Below, piece by piece: positions 1 to 6,852 of a DNA stretch of 11,176 nt. The notes beneath the pieces are model-generated. The model saw only the letters and a list, made by a program, of their open reading frames with translations. It ran no database searches and was not told the origin of the DNA. Every line of letters starts with the position of its first letter. Positions within the stretch are counted from its first letter, which is position 1. The stretch lies in assembly GCA_013335275.1 (NCBI GenBank), contig JAAXVX010000020.1:1-11176 (forward strand), given 5' to 3'. Made by a program: the position numbers and the translations under genes. The stretch comes from Bacteroidales bacterium (GTDB taxonomy: Bacteria > Bacteroidota > Bacteroidia > Bacteroidales > UBA932).

Positions 1-156
1 GTTTACGGAAAATTCGTAAACAAAACCACTAAGTTTGTTGCTCACGACGAAAAGAACGAGTGCAGCGAGGGGGATACCATTCGCATTATGGAAACTCGTC
101 CGTTGAGTAAGACCAAGCGCTGGAGACTAGTAGAAATTGTAGAAAAAGTTAAATAA
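1..156 (+). CDS. rpsQ: 30S ribosomal protein S17 (uS17), C-terminal part, 5' end outside the window
   Basis: Frame 1 is open from the first base to TAA at 154-156 and encodes the last 51 residues of uS17. The family is usually about 84-90 residues, so roughly the first third is missing because the window begins inside the gene. The conserved C-terminal S17 block is plain: a YGKF start, AHDEKNEC, then [21 protein letters not shown]17 is a primary 16S rRNA binding protein with an OB fold that helps assemble the 5' domain of the 30S subunit. The rplN start codon follows after three bases, which fits the standard rpsQ-rplN order at the end of the S10 operon and start of spc. The identification is secure; only the start is unseen. 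Confidence 0.97.
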   Translation, partial: VYGKFVNKTTKFVAHDEKNECSEGDTIRIMETRPLSKTKRWRLVEIVEKVK

Positions 157-159
157 GCT

Positions 160-525
160 ATGATACAGCAAGAATCGAGATTATTGGTGGCAGATAACAG
201 CGGAGCAAAGGAAGTTCTTTGTATCCGAGTTTTAGGGGGGACCCGCCGCCGCTATGCCGGTGTAGGCGATAAAATTGTAGTTGCCGTTAAAAGTGCAATT
301 CCCGGAGGCGATGCCAAAAAAGGAACTGTTTCAAAGGCAGTAATTGTACGCACAAAGAAAGAGATCCGTCGTCCGGACGGTTCATATATCCGCTTTGATG
401 ATAACGCATGTGTGTTGCTTAACACTCAGGGTGAAGTACGCGGTACCCGTATTTTCGGGCCTGTAGCCAGAGAGTTGCGTGAAAACTTTATGAAAATTGT
501 ATCTTTAGCACCTGAGGTGTTATAA
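160..525 (+). CDS. rplN: 50S ribosomal protein L14 (uL14)
   Basis: This gene encodes a 121-residue protein, the normal length for uL14. L14 binds 23S rRNA, contacts L19, and contributes to bridges with the 30S subunit. The N-terminus [19 protein letters not shown] is typical. The [15 protein letters not shown] stretch at about residues 60-74 and the [20 protein letters not shown] region at about 88-107 are L14 signatures. The ATG sits three bases after the rpsQ stop and has no SD-like sequence, so translation is probably coupled to rpsQ or relies on the AT-rich context. Nothing is truncated or unusual. Confidence 0.99.
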   Translation: MIQQESRLLVADNSGAKEVLCIRVLGGTRRRYAGVGDKIVVAVKSAIPGGDAKKGTVSKAVIVRTKKEIRRPDGSYIRFDDNACVLLNTQGEVRGTRIFGPVARELRENFMKIVSLAPEVL

Positions 526-544
526 TTAAAAGGTATATAAGAAT

Positions 545-868
545 ATGAATAAGAAATTACATATTAAGAAGGGCGATACAGTCTATGTTAACGCCGGAGA
601 AGACCGCGGTAAAAGCGGTAAGGTTCTCGAGGTGCTTACAGAAAAGAATCGCGCGATTGTTGAGGGTATGAATATGGTAAGTAAACATACCAAGCCAAAC
701 GCAAAGAGTCCGCAAGGCGGAATCATTAAGCAGGAGGCCGGAATTCACACATCGAACCTGCAGGTGGTTGACCCGGTTAAGGGTGGCCCTACACGCATTG
801 GACGTCGTATGAATGATAAAGGAAAATTAGTTCGTTACGCGAAAAAATCTGGAGAGGAGATTAAATAA
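545..868 (+). CDS. rplX: 50S ribosomal protein L24 (uL24)
   Basis: The product is a 107-residue uL24, close to the usual 100-110. L24 is an early 23S rRNA binder that starts 50S assembly and lies near the peptide exit tunnel. A KOW motif is visible at about residues 6-33 ([20 protein letters not shown]), followed by the conserved [13 protein letters not shown] segment and the QGGI turn. The gene begins 19 bases after rplN in an AT-rich leader without a clear SD. Its TAA stop shares one base with the rplE ATG (TAATG at 866-870), which suggests tight translational coupling. The codons just before the stop contain GGAGAGGAG, which can double as an SD for rplE. Confidence 0.98.
   Translation: MNKKLHIKKGDTVYVNAGEDRGKSGKVLEVLTEKNRAIVEGMNMVSKHTKPNAKSPQGGIIKQEAGIHTSNLQVVDPVKGGPTRIGRRMNDKGKLVRYAKKSGEEIK
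851..859 (+). promoter_or_regulatory. SD-like sequence for rplE inside the end of rplX
   Basis: GGAGAGGAG lies inside the last rplX codons, with its AGGAG core (855-859) eight bases before the rplE ATG at 868. The spacing suits a ribosome binding site. It also encodes Ser-Gly-Glu-Glu in L24, so the match may be a by-product of coding. Bacteroidota use SD pairing little, so its function is uncertain. Confidence 0.45.
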
Positions 869-1515
869 TGGCAAGTACTAAACCAAGTGCTGCACCAAAA
901 GCAGCGAGCAAACCAAAAGCAGACAAATCTGCTAAAGTTGAAGGTACTCAAGTAGTAGTTAAAGGATATGTTCCAACTCTGCAAAAAGTATACAAAGACG
1001 AGATCGTCCCAAAACTTATGAAAGAGTTTGGCTATTCTTCAGTAATGCAGGTGCCAAAATTGACAAAGATTACCATTAATCAGGGTGTGGGAACAGCTAC
1101 CGGAGACAAGAAACTGGTTGAGATTGCTCAACAGGAGCTTACAACAATAACCGGACAAAAGGCTGTTTTGACATATTCACGCAAGGATATTTCAAACTTC
1201 AAACTGCGTAAGGGAATGCCAATCGGAGTTAAGGTAACTCTCCGTGCAACAAAAATGTATGAGTTTCTTGAGAGACTGATATCAATTTCATTGCCTCGTA
1301 TCAGAGATTTTAAAGGTATCAACGAAAAATTCGACGGAAGAGGTAATTACACTCTTGGAATTAAAGAGCAAATTATCTATCCCGAAATTGACATTGACAA
1401 GGTAACAAAGATCCTCGGAATGGAGATTACATTTGTTTCTTCTGTCGATAGAGACGAAGAGGCTTTTGCATTGCTTCGCGAGTTCGGCCTGCCTTTTAAA
1501 AATATTAAGAAATAA
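868..1515 (+). CDS. rplE: 50S ribosomal protein L5 (uL5) with an N-terminal Ala/Lys/Pro-rich extension
   Basis: The product has 215 residues against about 180 for most uL5. L5 binds 5S rRNA with L18 and anchors it in the central protuberance, touching the P-site tRNA. The core begins near residue 34 ([20 protein letters not shown]) and continues through [18 protein letters not shown], the [20 protein letters not shown] region and the C-terminal [14 protein letters not shown] motif. Residues 2-33 are an added basic stretch rich in Ala, Lys and Pro. The start is firm: between the ATG at 868 and Met51 there is no in-frame ATG, GTG or TTG, and the L5 core starts before Met51. The gene overlaps the rplX stop by one base. 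The role of the extension is unknown; it could be an rRNA-contacting tail. Confidence 0.98.
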   Translation: MASTKPSAAPKAASKPKADKSAKVEGTQVVVKGYVPTLQKVYKDEIVPKLMKEFGYSSVMQVPKLTKITINQGVGTATGDKKLVEIAQQELTTITGQKAVLTYSRKDISNFKLRKGMPIGVKVTLRATKMYEFLERLISISLPRIRDFKGINEKFDGRGNYTLGIKEQIIYPEIDIDKVTKILGMEITFVSSVDRDEEAFALLREFGLPFKNIKK

Positions 1516-1537
1516 TCTATAAAAATAGAGATAGATA

Positions 1538-1807
1538 ATGGCAAAAGAATCAATGAAGGCACGCGAAGTTAAACGCGCTAAATTATGTGCCAAATATGCA
1601 GAAAAACGCAAAACCCTTAAAGAGGCAGGCGATTATGCAGCACTTGACTTACTTCCAAAAAATTCAAGTCCTGTACGTAAGCACAATCGTTGTTCACTCA
1701 CCGGTCGTCCAAAAGGATTTATGCGAATTTTCGGTATCAGCCGTATCCAGTTTCGTGAAATGGCCAGCAAGGGACTTATACCTGGCGTTCGCAAAGCTAG
1801 TTGGTAG
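1538..1807 (+). CDS. rpsN: 30S ribosomal protein S14 (uS14), long zinc-free type
   Basis: The gene encodes an 89-residue uS14 of the long, zinc-independent (C-minus) class. S14 sits in the 30S head and joins late in assembly. The C-terminal signature [19 protein letters not shown] and the ending [18 protein letters not shown] identify it. The paired CxxC ligands of the short zinc-binding form are absent; only isolated cysteines (Cys17, Cys52) remain. It starts 22 bases after rplE in an AT-rich leader with no SD. It is followed by the longest gap inside the operon, 100 bases, which contains two possible hairpins before rpsH. Confidence 0.98.
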   Translation: MAKESMKAREVKRAKLCAKYAEKRKTLKEAGDYAALDLLPKNSSPVRKHNRCSLTGRPKGFMRIFGISRIQFREMASKGLIPGVRKASW

Positions 1808-1813
1808 AAAATT

Positions 1814-1833
1814 GTGGCCTTGTGCCGCCTTTT
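1814..1833 (+). other. Weak terminator-like hairpin after rpsN
   Basis: GTGGC (1814-1818) can pair with GCCGC (1824-1828), giving five pairs including one G-U, around a five-base loop, followed at once by CTTTT. It has the shape of a short intrinsic terminator or attenuator and lies seven bases after the rpsN stop. The stem is short, so it could at most attenuate transcription, and it may be chance. Confidence 0.3.
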
Positions 1834-1860
1834 ATATATAAATTTATTAATTATTGGATA

Positions 1861-1883
1861 TCGGGCACCCCTAGTGGTGTCGA
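1861..1883 (+). promoter_or_regulatory. Possible RNA hairpin in the rpsH leader
   Basis: TCGG (1861-1864) and CACC (1866-1869) can pair with GGTG (1876-1879) and TCGA (1880-1883). This gives eight pairs (one G-U) with a single bulged G at 1865 and a six-base loop, CCTAGT. It ends 24 bases before the rpsH ATG and is the most GC-rich part of an otherwise AT-rich gap. S8, the product of rpsH, is the translational repressor of the spc operon in Escherichia coli, so a feedback site here is an attractive idea. That role is inference; I see no clear copy of the 16S rRNA S8 target. Confidence 0.4.
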
Positions 1884-1907
1884 ATCGAAAAACAAAAAAA
1901 AATTACA

Positions 1908-2303
1908 ATGACTGATCCAATTGCAGATTACTTGACAAGAGTGCGTAATGCAGCCCTTGCAGGACACAAAGTTGTTGAAATTCCTTCATCAAAAATGAAG
2001 CTTGAACTTACCCGTATTCTTCATGAGAAGGGGTATATCATCAGCTACAAACTTGTAGAAGGAACACCTTTCAGCACAATTAAGATAGCTCTTAAGTATC
2101 ACCCTGATACTAAAAAATCGGCTATCAAAAAAATAACCAGAATAAGTACACCGGGTTTGAGAAGGTATGTTGGCGTTGAAAAAATGCCAAGAGTATTAAA
2201 CGGACTTGGAATTGCCATTATTTCTACATCTAAAGGTGTAATAACAGATAAAGAGGCAAAAGATCTAAATGTTGGCGGAGAAATTCTTTGCTACGTTTAT
2301 TAA
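1908..2303 (+). CDS. rpsH: 30S ribosomal protein S8 (uS8)
   Basis: The product is a 131-residue uS8, normal length. S8 binds helix 21 of 16S rRNA as a primary assembly protein, and in enterobacteria it also represses translation of spc-operon mRNA. The start MTDPIADYLTRVRNA and the C-terminal block STSKGVITDKEAKDLNVGGE with ILCYVY are diagnostic. The ATG at 1908 is preceded by a very A-rich leader, including nine A's at 1894-1902, and has no SD. This fits Bacteroidota initiation, where A residues upstream of the start favour translation. The 100-base gap before it is the only roomy one in the spc part seen here and holds two possible hairpins that may regulate this gene and those after it. 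Confidence 0.98.
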   Translation: MTDPIADYLTRVRNAALAGHKVVEIPSSKMKLELTRILHEKGYIISYKLVEGTPFSTIKIALKYHPDTKKSAIKKITRISTPGLRRYVGVEKMPRVLNGLGIAIISTSKGVITDKEAKDLNVGGEILCYVY

Positions 2304-2346
2304 TCAATACGTTCAATTAGTATTTATAATTAAAAACAATTAATAA

Positions 2347-2907
2347 ATGTCACGAATAGGAAAATTACCTGTAAACCTTCCTGCCGGAGTCAGCGTAACA
2401 GTTGGATCCGACAATGTTGTAAAGGTTAAAGGCCCCTTAGGTGAACTGTTTCAGAAAGTTGATACAGACATTACAGTTACCGTAGAGGGAGGTATCGTTA
2501 AAGTTACCCGTCCGACAGATCAGCCACGTCACCGCTCAATGCATGGTTTATACCGGTCTCTTATAAATAATATGGTTACCGGAGTATCTCATGGCTACAC
2601 AATCAAACAGGAGTTTGTTGGTGTAGGTTACCGTGTTGAGGTTAAGGGGCAAATTATTGAGATGAGTCTTGGTTATTCACATGATATTCACCTTTTGCTC
2701 CCTGCCGAAGTTAAGGCCGTTGCAGAGGTTGTTAAGAAGGGTGCAAACCCAGTGCTGACTTTGACCAGCTTCGACAAGCAATTAATAGGAATGGTCGCTG
2801 CTAAAGTACGCTCGTTGCGTAAACCTGAACCATACAAAGGAAAAGGTATTAAGTTTGTAGGTGAACAACTGCGTCGTAAAGCCGGAAAATCGGCAAGCGC
2901 TAAATAA
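2347..2907 (+). CDS. rplF: 50S ribosomal protein L6 (uL6)
   Basis: The gene encodes a 186-residue uL6, slightly longer than the usual 177-180 because of a short basic tail ([11 protein letters not shown]). L6 binds 23S rRNA near the sarcin-ricin loop and the factor-binding site and consists of two repeated alpha/beta domains. The N-terminal [15 protein letters not shown] and the C-terminal signature [20 protein letters not shown] are clear. It begins 43 bases after rpsH in an AT-rich leader with no SD. It ends with tandem TAA codons (2905-2910), immediately followed by the strong SD-like site of rplR. Confidence 0.98.
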   Translation: MSRIGKLPVNLPAGVSVTVGSDNVVKVKGPLGELFQKVDTDITVTVEGGIVKVTRPTDQPRHRSMHGLYRSLINNMVTGVSHGYTIKQEFVGVGYRVEVKGQIIEMSLGYSHDIHLLLPAEVKAVAEVVKKGANPVLTLTSFDKQLIGMVAAKVRSLRKPEPYKGKGIKFVGEQLRRKAGKSASAK

Positions 2908-2910
2908 TAA

Positions 2911-2917
2911 GGGGAGG
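2911..2917 (+). promoter_or_regulatory. SD-like ribosome binding site of rplR
   Basis: GGGGAGG lies four bases before the rplR ATG, in the 14-base gap after rplF, so it is not explained by coding. It is the first of four consecutive SD-like sites in an operon whose other starts mostly lack them. Confidence 0.6.
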
Positions 2918-2921
2918 ATAT

Positions 2922-3284
2922 ATGGCTATAACTAAAATAGAAAGAAGAAAAAGAATACAGCACCGGATCCGTAAAGTGGTCAGTGGTACTTCAGAAAGAC
3001 CAAGACTGGCTGTATTCAGAAGCAACAAACAGATATATGTTCAACTGATCAACGATGTGGATGGTGTAACTCTTGCAGCAGCAGGATCACTTGACAAGGC
3101 AATCGTTGAGGAATGCAAAGGCAAGGCCGGGATTGAAATAGCAAAACTTGTCGGGAAACTGGCAGCTCAGCGCGCTATTGAAAAGGGCATTACAGAGGTA
3201 TCTTTCGACAGAGGGGGTTACCTTTATCACGGAAGAGTTAAAAGTTTAGCAGATGCCGCCCGCGAAGGTGGTCTTAAATTCTAG
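2922..3284 (+). CDS. rplR: 50S ribosomal protein L18 (uL18)
   Basis: The product is a 120-residue uL18, normal length. L18 binds 5S rRNA together with L5 and L25-type proteins and helps dock it on the 50S subunit. The basic N-terminus ([16 protein letters not shown]), the [18 protein letters not shown] core at about residues 24-42 and the C-terminal [20 protein letters not shown] block are characteristic. The ATG at 2922 is chosen because it follows GGGGAGG and gives the standard length. Arginine is encoded mostly by AGA/AGG at the 5' end, whereas rplN and rpsN use more CGT/CGC. This may just reflect A-rich codon choice near the start. Confidence 0.98.
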   Translation: MAITKIERRKRIQHRIRKVVSGTSERPRLAVFRSNKQIYVQLINDVDGVTLAAAGSLDKAIVEECKGKAGIEIAKLVGKLAAQRAIEKGITEVSFDRGGYLYHGRVKSLADAAREGGLKF

Positions 3285-3286
3285 GA
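3283..3286 (+). promoter_or_regulatory. Short SD-like site that supports the rpsE ATG
   Basis: AGGA overlaps the rplR stop codon and lies seven bases before the ATG at 3294. It supports that ATG over the in-frame TTG at 3288, which is only one base past this site. A four-base match is weak by itself. Confidence 0.35.
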
Positions 3287-3293
3287 TTTGACT

Positions 3294-3812
3294 ATGGCAA
3301 ATATAAATGTAAAGAAAGTTAAAACTACCGATCTTGAACTTAAAGACAGGTTGGTGGCAGTAAAGAGAGTTACTAAGGTAACCAAAGGTGGTCGCCACTT
3401 CAGTTTTGCTGCCATCGTGGTAGTAGGAGACGAGAAGGGTGTAGTAGGATTTGGTCTGGGTAAGGCAAACGAGGTTACAACTGCAATTTCAAAAGGTATT
3501 GAAGATGCAAAGAAGAATCTGGTTAAAATTCCTTTGAACAAAAAGACCATACCACACGAGCAGGAGGCAAAATTCGGCGGAGCAAGAGTGTTCATGAAAC
3601 CGGCTGCCCCAGGTACAGGAGTAAAAGCAGGTGGTGCGATGCGTGCGGTATTTGAATCAGTGGGAATACATGATATTCTTGCTAAGTCAAAAGGCTCATC
3701 TAACCCTCACAATCTTGTGAAGGCTACCGTTGCAGCACTTCTTGAAATGAGAGATGCGTATACCGTTGCCGGTCTTCGCGGAATTCCGATGAACAAAGTA
3801 TTTAATGGTTAG
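3294..3812 (+). CDS. rpsE: 30S ribosomal protein S5 (uS5)
   Basis: From the ATG at 3294 the product has 172 residues, typical for uS5. An in-frame TTG at 3288 would add two residues but lacks a usable leader, so I reject it. S5 lies at the mRNA entry side of the 30S subunit and affects decoding accuracy. The N-terminal RNA-binding domain spans about residues 14-77 and contains the loop TKGGRHFSF (30-38), where spectinomycin-resistance changes map in other bacteria. The loop looks intact, so no resistance is predicted from it. The C-terminal domain includes [20 protein letters not shown] (95-114). The start lies nine bases after rplR ends, and the stop overlaps the rpmD SD-like site. Confidence 0.97.
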   Translation: MANINVKKVKTTDLELKDRLVAVKRVTKVTKGGRHFSFAAIVVVGDEKGVVGFGLGKANEVTTAISKGIEDAKKNLVKIPLNKKTIPHEQEAKFGGARVFMKPAAPGTGVKAGGAMRAVFESVGIHDILAKSKGSSNPHNLVKATVAALLEMRDAYTVAGLRGIPMNKVFNG

Positions 3813-3816
3813 GAGG
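3811..3816 (+). promoter_or_regulatory. SD ribosome binding site of rpmD
   Basis: AGGAGG is a full six-base SD core seven bases before the rpmD ATG, and it overlaps the TAG stop of rpsE. This is the best SD match in the window. Confidence 0.65.
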
Positions 3817-3823
3817 AAAAAAG

Positions 3824-4006
3824 ATGGCAAAAGTTAGAATCACTCAAATGAAGAGTAAGAATCACTCAACAGACAGACAGATGGCTACACTGGCTTCTCT
3901 GGGAATACGCAAAATTCATCAGTCAGTTGAAATTGAATTAAATCCTGTATATAAGGGTATGCTTGAAAAAGTCCTGCACCTTGTTAAAGTTGAAGAAATT
4001 AACTAA
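3824..4006 (+). CDS. rpmD: 50S ribosomal protein L30 (uL30)
   Basis: The gene encodes a 60-residue uL30, the normal size for the short bacterial form. L30 is a peripheral 23S rRNA-binding protein that some bacterial lineages lack. The pattern MAKVRITQMKS, then DRQMATLASLGIRKIHQSVE with a C-terminal MLEKVLHLVKVEE, matches the beta-alpha-beta fold of the family. It has a near-ideal SD (AGGAGG, seven-base spacing) and lies between rpsE and rplO, as in most spc operons. No anomaly is seen. Confidence 0.97.
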   Translation: MAKVRITQMKSKNHSTDRQMATLASLGIRKIHQSVEIELNPVYKGMLEKVLHLVKVEEIN

Positions 4007-4012
4007 AAGGAG
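4007..4012 (+). promoter_or_regulatory. SD-like ribosome binding site of rplO
   Basis: AAGGAG starts one base after the rpmD stop and lies nine bases before the rplO ATG at 4022. It is non-coding, so the match is not forced by protein sequence. Confidence 0.55.
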
Positions 4013-4021
4013 AATCTTAAA

Positions 4022-4468
4022 ATGAAATTACATAATCTTAAACCCGCTGCAGGAGCAAACGGCAAAGAAAAACGAATCGGAAGAGGTGAGGGATCCGGCC
4101 ACGGTGGAACATCCACCAAAGGTCATAAAGGTGCACAATCAAGATCGGGCTATTCTAAAAAAGCAGGATTTGAAGGGGGGCAGATGCCAATTCAGAGAAG
4201 GCTTCCAAAGTTTGGCTTTAATAACATCAATAGAGTAGAATTTAAAGCAATTAACATTTCAACTCTTCAGGAGTTGAGTGAAAAAACTGGAGTTGAAGTT
4301 ATTACCCTGGATCTCCTGATTGATGCAGGTCTGGTGTCAAAAAATGACAGAGTGAAAATTCTGGCAAATGGCACACTGACTGCTAAACTTGATGTTACAG
4401 CTCACGCATTTTCAAAAACAGCAGTAGCGCAGATTGAGGCACAGCAGGGGAAGGCTACAAAAATCTAA
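4022..4468 (+). CDS. rplO: 50S ribosomal protein L15 (uL15)
   Basis: The product is a 148-residue uL15, usual length. L15 is a late-assembling 50S protein whose long N-terminal arm threads into 23S rRNA. That arm is visible as a Gly/Lys/Arg-rich segment at residues 11-66, including GRGEGSGHGGTSTKGHKG (20-37) and FEGGQMPIQRRLPKFGF (50-66). A compact C-terminal domain follows, with the KILANGTLTAKLDVTAHAFS motif. It is preceded by AAGGAG and followed eight bases later by secY. This is the last of the four consecutive genes with SD-like leaders. Confidence 0.98.
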   Translation: MKLHNLKPAAGANGKEKRIGRGEGSGHGGTSTKGHKGAQSRSGYSKKAGFEGGQMPIQRRLPKFGFNNINRVEFKAINISTLQELSEKTGVEVITLDLLIDAGLVSKNDRVKILANGTLTAKLDVTAHAFSKTAVAQIEAQQGKATKI

Positions 4469-4476
4469 CAATTCCG

Positions 4477-5799
4477 ATGAAAAAATTTATTGAAACACTT
4501 AAAAATATTTTCAAGATTGAAGAGCTGCGCAAAAGGATAGTTTATACTCTCCTTTTGCTGCTGGTTTACCGTCTGGGCAGCTATGTTGTTATGCCCGGAA
4601 TAGACCCAACACAGCTGGGAAATCTGCAGAGCCAGGCCTCCGAAGGACTATTGGGACTCCTCAATATGTTTTCCGGCGGTGCATTTGGTAATGCCTCCAT
4701 CTTTGCATTGGGGGTAATGCCATATATCTCTGCATCCATTGTTATTCAGCTCTTGGGAATTATGATTCCTTACTTCCAGCGTCTGCAACGTGAAGGCGAA
4801 AGCGGCCGCAGGAAAATGAATCAGTGGACACGCTATCTAACAATTGTTATTCTTTTGCTGCAGGGGCCTGCCTATATGGCGAACCTGCACGTTCAATTGC
4901 CTGAAGCAGCATTCCTGTTTAAGGGATTTACTTTTAATATTTTCGCTACCGTAGTTTTGATTGGCGGTACAATGTTCATTATGTGGTTAGGAGAGAGAAT
5001 TACCGATCGCGGCTTAGGTAACGGTATATCTCTGATCATCATGGTGGGTATTATTGCGAGGTTGCCTTTCGCCCTTTTTGCAGAGGGTGGGGCAAGGGTT
5101 ACTCAGAGTGCAGGAGGCGGCATCTTAATGCTGATTGCAGAGTTGATTATTCTCTTCTTTGTATTTGTCGCTACAATAGCGCTAGTGCAGGGAACACGCA
5201 AAATTCCGGTTCAGTATGCCAAACGGATTATCGGTAACAAACAATATGGCGGAGTACGTCAGTACATACCTCTGAAGATAAACGCGGCTGGCGTTATGCC
5301 AATTATCTTCGCACAGGCATTAATGATGTTTCCGTTAATCTTTGCCGGCTTTGACGCTACACGCGGAATGGCGGCTACACTATCCAATCCTAACGGATTC
5401 TGGTATAACTTCATTTTTGGAACCATGGTTGTCGCATTTACTTACTTCTACACAGCAGTAACTGTAAATCCTACAATGATGGCAGAAGATATGAAGAAAA
5501 ACGGCGGTTTCATTCCGGGCATCAAACCCGGCAAAAGGACTGCTGAATATCTGGATTCAATAATGTCCCGCATTACGCTTCCCGGCTCGATTTTTCTTGC
5601 CATAATAGCTATTTTGCCTGCATTTGCCTCGATGTTGGGAGTTGACAGACAGTTTGCGCAGTTTTACGGCGGAACCTCTTTGCTGATTCTGGTTGGTGTG
5701 GTACTTGATACGCTACAGCAGATAGAGAGCCATTTACTTATGCGCCACTACGACGGCTTGATGAAAACAGGTCGTATGAAGGGTCGCAACGGTATGTAA
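4477..5799 (+). CDS. secY: Protein translocase subunit SecY
   Basis: The 440-residue product is the pore-forming subunit of the SecYEG channel, which moves unfolded preproteins across the inner membrane and inserts membrane proteins. Ten hydrophobic segments can be traced, at about 20-40, 76-96, 119-136, 152-172, 183-201, 215-236, 268-290, 310-330, 366-386 and 399-418. A plug-type region rich in Gly and Ser (about 55-75) follows the first. The cytoplasmic loops contain YFQRLQREGESGRRKMNQWT (99-118), GERITDRGLGNGISL (172-186) and VQYAKRIIGNKQYGG (245-259), all SecY hallmarks. It starts eight bases after rplO without an SD. Length and topology are normal and nothing is broken. Confidence 0.99.
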   Translation: MKKFIETLKNIFKIEELRKRIVYTLLLLLVYRLGSYVVMPGIDPTQLGNLQSQASEGLLGLLNMFSGGAFGNASIFALGVMPYISASIVIQLLGIMIPYFQRLQREGESGRRKMNQWTRYLTIVILLLQGPAYMANLHVQLPEAAFLFKGFTFNIFATVVLIGGTMFIMWLGERITDRGLGNGISLIIMVGIIARLPFALFAEGGARVTQSAGGGILMLIAELIILFFVFVATIALVQGTRKIPVQYAKRIIGNKQYGGVRQYIPLKINAAGVMPIIFAQALMMFPLIFAGFDATRGMAATLSNPNGFWYNFIFGTMVVAFTYFYTAVTVNPTMMAEDMKKNGGFIPGIKPGKRTAEYLDSIMSRITLPGSIFLAIIAILPAFASMLGVDRQFAQFYGGTSLLILVGVVLDTLQQIESHLLMRHYDGLMKTGRMKGRNGM

Positions 5800-5826
5800 T
5801 TGATAGTATAAAAGTTCTTTAAAGTA

Positions 5827-6597
5827 ATGATTAGACTTAAAACAGAGGAAGAGGTTGCGTTAATCAGAGAGAATGCTCTGCTGGTTTCGAAAACTCTTGC
5901 TGAAGTAGGAAGGCATGTGGTTCCGGGAGTAACAACTCTTGAGCTTAACAAAATTGCCGAAACCTATATCCGCGACAATGGTGCGATACCGGCGTTCCTT
6001 GGTTACGGTGATTTTCCCTACACTCTTTGCATCTCTGTAAATGATGTTGTGGTTCACGGGTTTGCTTCCGGATATCGTCTTAAAGAGGGCGATATCATCT
6101 CTGTCGATTGTGGAACTCTTATGAAGGGTTACTACGGAGATTCGGCCTACACCTTTCCGGTGGGGACGGTTTCAAAAGAGACTGAGAGACTGCTGAAGAC
6201 AACCAAGGAATCACTTTACAAAGGAATAGAGAAAGCTACAGTCGGAAACAGAATAGGAGACATTTCTTTCGCAGTACAGGATCATGTGGAAAGAGCAGGA
6301 TTCTCTGTTGTCCGGGAGATGGTTGGCCACGGAATCGGAAGGAAACTTCATGAATCCCCCGAGGTTCCAAACTATGGTAGCAGAGGTCAGGGAAAGAAAC
6401 TGGAAGAAGGTCTTGTTATTTGCATTGAACCAATGGTAAATGCAGGTACCAGACATGTTTATCTTCACGATGACAACTGGACACTGAGCACTTCCGACAA
6501 AAAGAACTCTGCACACTATGAATTAATGGTGGTAGTTAGAAAGGGGAAACCCGATGTCTTATCGACATTTGATTACATTGAGAACAAAATTGATTGA
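5827..6597 (+). CDS. map: Methionine aminopeptidase, type I
   Basis: The 256-residue enzyme removes the initiator methionine from new proteins when the second residue is small. It has the pita-bread fold and two catalytic metal ions. All expected residues are visible: metal ligands Asp94 (VDCGT), Asp105 (GDSAYTF), His168 (GHGIGRKLHE), Glu201 (IEPMVN) and Glu232 (HYEL), plus substrate-side His77 (VVVHG) and His175. These sit two to three positions before their counterparts in the Escherichia coli enzyme. There is no N-terminal zinc-finger extension, so it is the short type Ia form. It follows secY by 27 bases and precedes infA. The secY-map-infA order without adk between secY and map is common in Bacteroidota. 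Confidence 0.98.
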   Translation: MIRLKTEEEVALIRENALLVSKTLAEVGRHVVPGVTTLELNKIAETYIRDNGAIPAFLGYGDFPYTLCISVNDVVVHGFASGYRLKEGDIISVDCGTLMKGYYGDSAYTFPVGTVSKETERLLKTTKESLYKGIEKATVGNRIGDISFAVQDHVERAGFSVVREMVGHGIGRKLHESPEVPNYGSRGQGKKLEEGLVICIEPMVNAGTRHVYLHDDNWTLSTSDKKNSAHYELMVVVRKGKPDVLSTFDYIENKID

Positions 6598-6622
6598 ATT
6601 ATTAGGAATATTAAAACAATAA

Positions 6623-6841
6623 ATGGCTAAACAGGCAGCTATAGAAAAAGAGGGAGTAATTATTGAGGCCCTTTCAAACGCGATGTTTCGCGTTGAGTTG
6701 GACAATGGTCATGTTATAATTGCCCACATTTCCGGTAAAATGAGAATGCACTACATTCGCATACTGCCAGGAGACAGGGTGAGAGTTGAAATGTCCCCTT
6801 ATGATTTGTCAAAAGGAAGAATTTCTTTCAGATATAAATAA
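6623..6841 (+). CDS. infA: Translation initiation factor IF-1
   Basis: The 72-residue product is the normal size for IF-1, which binds the 30S A site and helps IF-2 and IF-3 select the initiator tRNA. A single S1-type OB fold spans nearly the whole chain. Recognisable segments are [20 protein letters not shown] (10-29), [11 protein letters not shown] (31-41), [20 protein letters not shown] (47-66) and the final ISFRYK. The ATG at 6623 lies 25 bases after map in an A-rich leader without an SD. Its position directly before rpmJ and rpsM is standard for many bacteria. Confidence 0.98.
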   Translation: MAKQAAIEKEGVIIEALSNAMFRVELDNGHVIIAHISGKMRMHYIRILPGDRVRVEMSPYDLSKGRISFRYK

Positions 6842-6852
6842 ATAATAGTAAT

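Noticed and set aside
1587..1841. 84-codon + strand ORF overlapping rpsN in another frame
   Set aside because: rpsN is certain in the other frame, and this product has no family motif; its run past the rpsN stop is short and AT-rich.
1834..1860. Possible internal promoter in the rpsN-rpsH gap
   Set aside because: The stretch is AT-rich, but no good TAnnTTTG box with a correctly spaced TTTG could be found.
2306..2324. AATAC/GTATT inverted repeat in the rpsH-rplF gap
   Set aside because: It is a five-pair, AT-rich stem with a nine-base loop, well within chance for such sequence and with no T-tract.
3288..3293. TTG as an upstream start for rpsE
   Set aside because: The ATG at 3294 gives the standard S5 N-terminus and has AGGA seven bases before it; the TTG has only one base between itself and that site.
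6211..6516. 101-codon ORF on the - strand opposite map
   Set aside because: It is antisense to a gene with all its catalytic residues, and its product resembles no known protein.
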